A stretch of DNA of 34,430 nt, from the IMG/VR virus record IMGVR_UViG_3300024433_000004, positions 1 through 34,430 of that record; one strand, written 5' to 3'. The notes under the pieces were generated by a model, which was given only the letters and a program-made list of their open reading frames with translations, did no database searches and had not been told where the DNA came from. Shown here in pieces: positions 28,962-34,430 of this stretch. How positions within the stretch are numbered: the first letter of the stretch is position 1; every line of letters starts with the position of its first letter. Source of the stretch: a virus. The translations under genes and the position numbers were made by a program.

Positions 28962-30700
28962 AACATAAGATAACGGGGGCCTGGCCTGGGGGAATGACCG
29001 CGGATAAATGGCCCGAACCATACCTGAAAGCATACGACGCCGCCCTGGTTGCCGGCAAAGCTGAAAAGGAAGCTTACCGGGAAGCAATCGCCGCGGCCCT
29101 GGCGGAAGGCTACGAAATGACCCGCTTCGGTTTTATCAAGCAATTCCAGGCCCCGAATATGAAGAAGATTACCGGCGTCAAGGTCTTCGCCGTGGGGAAC
29201 TGGACGGATAGCGCGGGCGTAACCCGCGACTGGACAAATGAAGACCTGGACAAAATGGTTGACGCATTCACGGCGGGCGTCCCCGCCATTGTCCCGCTGA
29301 AATGCGGGCATACTTCGGACGCGTTCAACCAGCAAATCGCCGACGCCCTGGGCGTCCCCGTTGAAACGATTACGGGTGACAACGGCCAGGGTCAAATTGG
29401 CCTGGGTAAAATGACTTCCCTTGAACGCAAAGGCGGCCTACTGGTCGCCGCGTTTGAAAATATCCCCGAACCGATAGCCAACTTAATCGAAGGCGGCCAA
29501 TATGCGACCGTATCGGTCGAAATTGAAGACGCGGTCGGGGATTTCGGCCCCGTAATAACGGGCGTCGCTTTGCTAGGCGCGGAAGAACCGGCAGTTGACA
29601 AGGCGACCCTGGAAAGGGCCCTGATATTCGGCGGAAGTAGAAAAGGCGCGCGGGTATTGTCCTTCACGGTTGGCGAAGACATACCGATTGAAACGCTTCG
29701 GGCCGAATTCAACGAAATACGGGGCAAGCTTGCCGACATAATAAAAGGGAAGCGCGGCGCGCCAATATTCAGGGCCTTGTTCGGAAACCTGGCAAACTTA
29801 TTCGAACAAATGGTCGTGGGGAAACACGCCGCCCCAGGGGACAATGCGGGAGTCCCCGAAGAAATCCGCGCCTATGCCGACCTGGAATACCAGGGGAATA
29901 TTCAACCCCTGATTGCCTGGGCCGGACGCGTCGGCTTCGACGCTTGCGTTACGGAGTTGACGGGCAAGCCTGGCATTACCGACCCCGAACGCGTTTGTGG
30001 TTGGTTGAAGGGCCAGGCAGAAAGTAAACCAAAAGGGGGTAATACAGATATGTTACCGAAAGCACTAGAAGGTAAAAAGCCGGAAGACATTCGGGCAATG
30101 AAGCTTCCCGACCTGGTCAAGCTTTTCGAAGGAAGCGATACCCCGACGGTTGAAGAACTGAAGGGGGCTTTCCAGGAAGGCGACCTGGCCGCCATAGCCG
30201 CCGCCCTGGGACTGGCCGAAGGCGCGACCGCGGAAGATATTGTCGCGGCTATTAAGGCTCTTATGGAAGCGGCCGCCGCCGCGGAATCCGCGAAGCCTGG
30301 CGGGGAAATGGCGAAGGAATTCGCCAAAGCTTCCGACCGGATTAAGGCCCTGGAAGCGGAAAAGGCCGTCCGCGATTGGGAAGACCGGACGCGGGAATTC
30401 AAGGCTATTCCAGGAACGCCCCACGAACACGCGGTAAAGCTGGCCGATATTGAAGGCAAGGCCGGCAAGGAAACCGCGGAAACCCAATTCAAGGCTCTGG
30501 AAGAAGCGAATCGCCTGGCCGTTGAAGCCCAAAAGATAGTCGGCACTTCACGTTCCGCCGCTTCCCCGACTGACTTCGATAACGAAGTCGCGAAATACCA
30601 GTCGGAACACAAGGAAGCGACGAAGGTTGAAGCAATCAAGGCCGTTTCCAAAGCCCGCCCCGACCTGTATCACGCAAGGCGGGACGACTGGAACCAGTAA
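28871..30700 (+). CDS. head maturation protease with C-terminal scaffold
   Basis: The 609-residue protein has an N-terminal Cys motif (FDECVAK...FCAWL, residues 10-30) and a Mu gpI-like serine protease (about 100-240) with the likely catalytic His147 in VPLKCGHTSD and Ser215 in QYATVSVEIED. A second copy of the Cys motif follows (FDACVTEL...VCGWL, about 356-379), and then an acidic, Ala-rich coiled-coil scaffold (394-609). Protease and scaffold are fused as in lambda C/Nu3 and Mu I/Z. An internal ribosome site and ATG at 30050 can make the scaffold alone. GGGGG precedes the first ATG. Confidence 0.85.
   Translation: MSPFGPYATFDECVAKNQDKSSPEGFCAWLEHKITGAWPGGMTADKWPEPYLKAYDAALVAGKAEKEAYREAIAAALAEGYEMTRFGFIKQFQAPNMKKITGVKVFAVGNWTDSAGVTRDWTNEDLDKMVDAFTAGVPAIVPLKCGHTSDAFNQQIADALGVPVETITGDNGQGQIGLGKMTSLERKGGLLVAAFENIPEPIANLIEGGQYATVSVEIEDAVGDFGPVITGVALLGAEEPAVDKATLERALIFGGSRKGARVLSFTVGEDIPIETLRAEFNEIRGKLADIIKGKRGAPIFRALFGNLANLFEQMVVGKHAAPGDNAGVPEEIRAYADLEYQGNIQPLIAWAGRVGFDACVTELTGKPGITDPERVCGWLKGQAESKPKGGNTDMLPKALEGKKPEDIRAMKLPDLVKLFEGSDTPTVEELKGAFQEGDLAAIAAALGLAEGATAEDIVAAIKALMEAAAAAESAKPGGEMAKEFAKASDRIKALEAEKAVRDWEDRTREFKAIPGTPHEHAVKLADIEGKAGKETAETQFKALEEANRLAVEAQKIVGTSRSAASPTDFDNEVAKYQSEHKEATKVEAIKAVSKARPDLYHARRDDWNQ
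30031..30039 (+). promoter_or_regulatory. internal ribosome binding site
   Basis: AAAAGGGGG inside the protease gene, 10 bases ahead of the in-frame ATG at 30050. It has the same form as the ribosome sites of most genes in the genome. Confidence 0.7.
30050..30700 (+). CDS. nested scaffold protein (internal start)
   Basis: In-frame initiation at Met394 of the protease gives a 216-residue protein beginning MLPKALEGKKPEDIRAMKL, made of acidic and Ala-rich helices, as expected for a scaffold. Lambda Nu3 is made in the same way from the end of gene C. The start is supported by the GGGGG site and by the change of composition just there. Expression is inferred. Confidence 0.65.
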   Translation: MLPKALEGKKPEDIRAMKLPDLVKLFEGSDTPTVEELKGAFQEGDLAAIAAALGLAEGATAEDIVAAIKALMEAAAAAESAKPGGEMAKEFAKASDRIKALEAEKAVRDWEDRTREFKAIPGTPHEHAVKLADIEGKAGKETAETQFKALEEANRLAVEAQKIVGTSRSAASPTDFDNEVAKYQSEHKEATKVEAIKAVSKARPDLYHARRDDWNQ

Positions 30701-30746
30701 GCGGGGGCCAGGTCAAACAAAATCTAAGTAAGGGGGAATTCTCAAA

Positions 30747-31145
30747 ATGGGAATGAACGAAAAACTTATTTGGACGGAAAGTATGAAGACGGCCGCGACC
30801 CTGGCCGATTATTCGTCCAAGCAGTATTACGGGGCCAAATTGAGTGCTGACCGGACAATCGTCCTTCCGACTAACGACGCCGACATTCCAGTTGGCCTTG
30901 TCCTGAACAAACCGTCGAATAGCGAAGTCGCGCAACTGCTTATCGTCGGGCGGGCCCCTGGCGTGGTTGGGGAAGCAATCACGGCGGGCCAAAAAGTCCG
31001 TATTGCCAGTGGGGGCAAGGTTATGCTTTGGGAAACCACGGATACCACGACCCATTGCGTCGGCCAATGCGTCGAAGGCGCGGACGACGACGGGCAAATG
31101 GGGGTATTCAACTTCTCATTTCCAGGCGCGATAGACACGGCTTAA
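30747..31145 (+). CDS. capsid cement (decoration) protein, DUF2190-like
   Basis: The 132-residue beta-rich protein begins with TAATLADYSSKQYYGAKLSA and has PVGLVLNKPSNSEVAQLLIV followed by G and AITAGQKVRIASGGKVMLW, the pattern of small cement proteins with a GVL..P..G....V...G. strand series. It sits directly ahead of the capsid gene, as usual. GGGGG lies ahead of the ATG. It stabilises the capsid from outside. Confidence 0.75.
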   Translation: MGMNEKLIWTESMKTAATLADYSSKQYYGAKLSADRTIVLPTNDADIPVGLVLNKPSNSEVAQLLIVGRAPGVVGEAITAGQKVRIASGGKVMLWETTDTTTHCVGQCVEGADDDGQMGVFNFSFPGAIDTA

Positions 31146-31184
31146 TCCGTGTCATTGAAATACTGAAAAGGGGGAATCGAACAA

Positions 31185-32147
31185 ATGAAACGAATGTTCG
31201 GAAATCCGACCGGTAGCGACGTCCATATTGACCAGGCTTTGTCGGAAATCGCAATCGCGTATCGGAATAAGAGTTTTATCGCCGACCAGGTCTTACCACT
31301 TGTTGACGTGGACAAGCAAAGCGACAAGTATTACGTTTGGGACAAGGGTTCCTGGTTGACGAACCAGGTCGAACTTCGGACGCCTGGGGATACCTACCCC
31401 GAAGGCCGAATGAAGCTTTCGTCCGACGAATTCTACTGCGACATTTATCACCTGGGTTATCCGATACCCTGGGAAGATAAGAAGAACCAGGACGTCGCCG
31501 TTGACCTGGAAACCACGGGGGCCGAATGGCTGGCTCACCAATTCTTACTTAACCGTGAAGTCCAAATCGCCGCCGCCGTTTTCGCCGGCACGATATGGGA
31601 CACGAACCCGACCGTCGGGGTGGACTTTGTCGCCTGGGACGACTACGATAACAGCGACCCGCCCGAAGACATAGACACTTATCGCGATACCGTCCTTCAG
31701 AATACGGGCGTGGAACCGAATGTCCTGGTCGTCGGGAAACAGGTCTTCAGTCAGCTTCGCCGACACCCGCTTCTTCTTGATATGTATAAATACACAGGAA
31801 GGGGCATTCTAACGGAAGCCGAAGTCGCCGCCGCGCTGGACGTTGAAAAGCTTCTTATCGGGAAATGCGTCCGGCGAACGTCCCTGGAAGGGGCCGCGGC
31901 CGCAGTTCAAGCTTTCGTTTGGGGCAAACACGCGCTTATGCTTTACGTCCCCGAACGACCGGCCCTTCGCGAACCCGCCGCTGGTTATACCTTCGCCTGG
32001 AACATTGACGGAAGCGGCTTGACCACGAACGTTATACCGACGGTCCAGGAAGAACGGGACCGCGACTTCCTGAAAGGGAAACACGCCTTCGACTACAAGG
32101 TAACGGGGGCGGACCTGGGCGTCTTCTTCGGCGACGTCATAAGCTAA
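31185..32147 (+). CDS. major capsid protein, HK97 fold
   Basis: The 320-residue protein follows the cement gene. It opens with IDQALSEIAIAYRNKSFIAD then QVLPLVDVDKQSDKYYVWDK, the N-arm pattern of this capsid group. A middle with WLAHQFLLNREVQIAAAVFA and PNVLVVGKQVFSQLRRHPLL follows, and it ends GVFFGDVIS. These are standard for coat proteins encoded after DUF2190-type cement proteins. It has AAAGGGGG ahead and a 10-bp bulged hairpin after the stop. Confidence 0.85.
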   Translation: MKRMFGNPTGSDVHIDQALSEIAIAYRNKSFIADQVLPLVDVDKQSDKYYVWDKGSWLTNQVELRTPGDTYPEGRMKLSSDEFYCDIYHLGYPIPWEDKKNQDVAVDLETTGAEWLAHQFLLNREVQIAAAVFAGTIWDTNPTVGVDFVAWDDYDNSDPPEDIDTYRDTVLQNTGVEPNVLVVGKQVFSQLRRHPLLLDMYKYTGRGILTEAEVAAALDVEKLLIGKCVRRTSLEGAAAAVQAFVWGKHALMLYVPERPALREPAAGYTFAWNIDGSGLTTNVIPTVQEERDRDFLKGKHAFDYKVTGADLGVFFGDVIS

Positions 32148-32160
32148 CAACGGAACCTTA

Positions 32161-32194
32161 TCGGCGGGCCTGGGGATAGCCTGGGCCCGACCGA
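32161..32194. terminator. hairpin behind the capsid gene
   Basis: TCGGCGGGCC and GGCCCGACCGA pair with one bulged A. There is no T-run. It may stabilise the 3' end of the capsid mRNA or cause partial termination. Confidence 0.4.
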
Positions 32195-32224
32195 AATTCG
32201 AATAACGAAAAGGGGGAAATTCAA

Positions 32225-33154
32225 ATGACAGTAAGATGGAGAGGCCGACACGTTTTCGACAAGCTGGTCGCAAGTTCGGTTGAAGGGATACTGGCGGGAT
32301 ACGTTTTCAATCCCCTGGGAACCCATTACTACGTTGACGACCAGAACGGCAACGACAACAATTCGGGCCTATCGCCCGACGCCGCGAAGCTTACTATGCA
32401 AGCCGCGGTTGACCTTTGCAAAGACTGGAAGGGCGACGTAATTCACACGACCAGGGGAACCCAAACGGTCACGGAACCAGTCACGTTCGACGTCAAGGGC
32501 CTTCTGGTCATGGCGGACCAGTTGGGGAACCCGAACGCAATGGGCGAATATCATGTCATATACGGTTCGCATACCGACGGCCCCGCGGCCATAATCGAAG
32601 AACCCTGTATCCTTCTTGGCCTGGGCTTTTGCGGGTCACAGACGGCGGGGGCTTCCCTGGAAATTGATTGCGGCGAAGCTGGCGGTTCCGCTGGCGGCTG
32701 GTCGCTTATCAAGAATTGTCGCTTCGACCATTGGGGGATTGCGAAGGCATACGCTATCCTTTGCAAAGGCGGGGCCGACAACCAGATTGAAGATTGCGAA
32801 TTCGACGGTCTTTGGACTGGTTACACAACCGCCGCGATATACCTTCAGGACGACGGGGCACAAGGTTGCTGGAATTACGGCATTGAACGGAACCGCTTCT
32901 ATAACATCGGTTCGGGGAAATACTGTATTGAAGTCAAGTCGGGGTCACATCTTCGCCAGGTCTTGATTAAAGGCAACCACAATATCGGTCCCGCTTCGCC
33001 CGCGAAGTTCTTCAATCACCAGGCCCAGGCGGGCGACGGTCAGATATGCGACAACTACACGGGCAACGCGACCGACACGGGTTCCTATGACGAAACGGTC
33101 GCAACGCTTCAGGGGGACGGTTACAGCATATCGAATAACCACTACGAAGAATAA
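32225..33154 (+). CDS. right-handed beta-helix protein
   Basis: The 309-residue protein starts with a short anchor (RGRHVFDKLVASSVEGILAG). The pectate-lyase-like opening THYYVDDQNGNDNNSGLSPD follows, then short strand repeats with IKNCRF, IEDCEF, IERNRF, IKGNHN and ISNNHY. This is the N.F/C.F ladder of parallel beta-helices. Such folds act as sugar-binding or -cleaving fibres. Its place directly behind the capsid gene suggests a capsid-attached fibre. Catalytic residues cannot be named from sequence. Confidence 0.75.
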   Translation: MTVRWRGRHVFDKLVASSVEGILAGYVFNPLGTHYYVDDQNGNDNNSGLSPDAAKLTMQAAVDLCKDWKGDVIHTTRGTQTVTEPVTFDVKGLLVMADQLGNPNAMGEYHVIYGSHTDGPAAIIEEPCILLGLGFCGSQTAGASLEIDCGEAGGSAGGWSLIKNCRFDHWGIAKAYAILCKGGADNQIEDCEFDGLWTGYTTAAIYLQDDGAQGCWNYGIERNRFYNIGSGKYCIEVKSGSHLRQVLIKGNHNIGPASPAKFFNHQAQAGDGQICDNYTGNATDTGSYDETVATLQGDGYSISNNHYEE

Positions 33155-33188
33155 TCCGTCCGAACAAATATAACGAAAGGGGGCTTGA

Positions 33189-33305
33189 ATGAGCAATCCG
33201 AATAAATTCCCGAAGATTGACAAGCCGAAGAAAACGGGGCCCGACGTCGCCCCCATGCCCGCGGCTTTGTTCGACATGGCCGCCGAAATGAAAGCGGCGA
33301 AATAG
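33189..33305 (+). CDS. very small basic protein
   Basis: A 38-residue frame (MSNPNKFPKIDKPKKTGPDV then a helix) with ACGAAAGGGGG ahead of the ATG. It is Lys/Pro-rich with an amphipathic Ala/Met helix at the end. It lies between structural genes. The ribosome site makes it credible; function unknown. Confidence 0.6.
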   Translation: MSNPNKFPKIDKPKKTGPDVAPMPAALFDMAAEMKAAK

Positions 33306-33310
33306 CAATC

Positions 33311-33382
33311 CTGGGGCCCCTGGGGAAACCTGGGGCCCCTTCGACAACTGAATAAGTATTACGGGGTTACTGGCCCTTCGGG
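33311..33382. repeat. GC-rich hairpins behind the small gene
   Basis: CTGGGGCCCC at 33311-33320 recurs 19 bases on as TGGGGCCCC (33331-33339). GGGGCCCC is self-complementary, so the two copies pair around the intervening TGGGGAAACC. A second stem GGCCC/GGGCC with a TTCGG loop lies at 33372-33386. Nothing codes here until 33418. Confidence 0.5.
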
Positions 33383-33417
33383 GGCCGTCCCGAATTAGTA
33401 TGTAGGGGGTAACGACA

Positions 33418-33801
33418 ATGGCATTGAAACCGACTTCGCGGGACAACCGTTCCGCAAGGCAAATCACACGCAAAGCACTTCCTATTGAAAAGGCCAACGT
33501 CCACAAAGGCAATAAAAACGCGAATATTGACTTCCTGGCCGCCAACATTACGCCTTCCGATTATCCCGTCCTTTTCCGCGTTCAAGTTATGCTTCCCGTC
33601 GCTGGCAAGTTCACAGCGTTGATTACGGACGGAACCAACGAATTGACTTGCCACTTCAACGGCGGGTCGAACCTGGTCGCGAATAGCCTTTATGTCTTCG
33701 ACGTGCTTATGCACGACGGCGACCAAATTAACTTCCAGTCCGACCAGAATCAAGACGGCCATTTGCTACGCGTCCAGGAAATAGCCTGGGGGACACAGTA
33801 A
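33418..33801 (+). CDS. small beta-rich structural protein
   Basis: The 127-residue protein has a basic N-terminus (SRDNRSARQITRKALP) and then a beta sandwich-like series FRVQVMLPVAGKFTALITD, ELTCHFNGG and LYVFDVLMHDGDQINFQS. This resembles small virion decoration or fibre-tip domains. AGGGGG precedes the ATG. It belongs to the fibre-like block between capsid and connector; its precise role is unknown. Confidence 0.65.
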   Translation: MALKPTSRDNRSARQITRKALPIEKANVHKGNKNANIDFLAANITPSDYPVLFRVQVMLPVAGKFTALITDGTNELTCHFNGGSNLVANSLYVFDVLMHDGDQINFQSDQNQDGHLLRVQEIAWGTQ

Positions 33802-33840
33802 CCAGGAAGTCTTCAAATATGCGAAAAGGGGGAAAGTGAA

Positions 33841-34430
33841 ATGAGTTTTCCGCCACAAGGAAATAAAGCCGACGTATCAGGACTGGCGACTTCAACCGCC
33901 CTAACTACTCACGACACAGATATTAAAGCCGACGTCGGTGATTTTAGCGGCCAAACTAACCTTCAATCGTTGCTGGCTGTTTTGGGGATTCCAGACGTCG
34001 CGGCGAAACCGCTTTATACTTGCCTGGTTACAGACAGGCTTGACCACGGGACATACGGCTTATCGGCCCTTCAAACTCTTTTGGCCGCCATTCCTACTAC
34101 CGCTATGCGTGGGACTGATAACGCGGCCCTTGCTTCTTCCTGGACTGCGGCACTTGCGACAGCGCTTGGCAATTATACCGCGGTACGGGCTGGCTATCTT
34201 GACGAACTGGCGGCGGCCAATCTTCCCACGGATATAGCCGCCATTCAAACCGACCTGGGCGACTTCAGTTCACAAACTAACCTTCAAACATTACTGGCCG
34301 CCCTGGGGATTCCAGACGTCGCGGCGAAACCGCTTTATACTTGCCTGGTTACAGACAGGCTTGACCACGGGACATACGGCTTATCGGCCCTTCAAACTCT
34401 TTTGGCCGCCATTCCTACTACCGCTATGCG
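33841..34430 (+). CDS. fibre-like repeat structural protein, 5' part (continues at 42)
   Basis: The ATG at 33841 has AAAAGGGGG ahead and the frame is open to the window end, continuing in the same frame at base 42. The start MSFPPQGNKADVSGL matches the protein at 3100. From about residue 31 two tandem units of 107 residues follow (DVGDFSGQTNLQSLLAVLG and DLGDFSSQTNLQTLLAALG), the second ending in the left part of the window. Long Ala/Leu repeats of this type form trimeric shafts. The role as virion fibre is inferred from position and repeats. Confidence 0.8.
   Translation, partial: MSFPPQGNKADVSGLATSTALTTHDTDIKADVGDFSGQTNLQSLLAVLGIPDVAAKPLYTCLVTDRLDHGTYGLSALQTLLAAIPTTAMRGTDNAALASSWTAALATALGNYTAVRAGYLDELAAANLPTDIAAIQTDLGDFSSQTNLQTLLAALGIPDVAAKPLYTCLVTDRLDHGTYGLSALQTLLAAIPTTAM
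33983..34172. repeat. 190-bp identical repeat, first copy
   Basis: These 190 bases recur at a distance of 321 bp: 34304-34430 continued by 42-104 across the ends. The surrounding part of the 321-bp unit has diverged, so the identical core was probably homogenised by recombination. Confidence 0.85.
34304..34430. repeat. 190-bp repeat, second copy (first 127 bp)
   Basis: Identical to 33983-34109; the remaining 63 bases are at 42-104. The window ends inside this repeat. Confidence 0.85.
34390..34430. repeat. terminal overlap, right copy
   Basis: Identical to bases 1-41; see there. Confidence 0.85.

Noticed and set aside
29902-30651. Long minus-strand frame of 249 codons opposite the scaffold
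   Set aside because: It is the complement of a biased Ala/Glu-rich gene, rich in Ser and Arg, with no ribosome site; all supported genes are on the + strand.

Overview
The window is a tailed-phage genome (Caudoviricetes, siphovirus type) of a bacterial host. It is read as one circular assembly: bases 1-41 are identical to 34390-34430, and one long gene runs off the right end and continues in frame at the left end. Joined there, the circle is about 34.39 kb. Every supported gene is on the + strand and packed tightly, often with ATGA or TAATG overlaps. Sigma70-type promoters (TTGACA with TACAAT or TAATAT) and Shine-Dalgarno sites point to a bacterium. The host cannot be named from sequence alone. 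All functions come from reading motifs and gene order, without database searches.

Layout on the circle. Packaging and head: small terminase (22202), small membrane protein (22887), radical SAM protein (23293), large terminase (24168), a near-consensus promoter (25678), Mu gp29-like portal (25750), MuF-like minor head protein (27302), maturation protease/scaffold with a nested scaffold start (28871/30050), capsid cement protein (30747), major capsid protein (31185), beta-helix protein (32225). A block of decoration or fibre-like genes follows and crosses the window ends (33189-1609). Neck and tail: connector (1626), neck proteins (2160, 2600), three fibre/lectin-like proteins (3100, 3544, 4242), tail tube (4752), tail assembly chaperone with a -1 frameshift (5238-5860), a very short tape measure (5874), a beta-propeller-fused tail hub (6420), a lectin-like tail fibre (9489) and an XhlA-like holin candidate (10357).

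A 334-bp non-coding region (10642-10975) with two perfect long hairpins, an 18-bp palindrome and a TTGACA box separates the late genes from the early genes. The early region (10976-22201) holds a membrane protein, many small zinc-ribbon proteins, a coiled-coil protein of the kind found in recombination modules, a replication initiator with iterons inside its own gene (a lambda-O-like origin), a RuvC-like resolvase, a SplB-like radical SAM protein and an ASCH-like protein. No polymerase, helicase, integrase or endolysin was recognised.

Two foreign islands interrupt it: 13125-14111 (HNH endonuclease and pentapeptide protein) and about 16160-17843 (PP-loop/PAPS-reductase-like protein flanked by 16-bp direct repeats, a zinc protein, and remnants of a methyltransferase and an HNH endonuclease).

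The most unusual global signal is a strand-symmetric avoidance of GAG/CTC with marked enrichment of CCAGG/CCTGG. The avoidance extends to ribosome-binding sites, which are almost all GGGGG instead of GGAGG. The islands and the gene at 549 do not follow this pattern.
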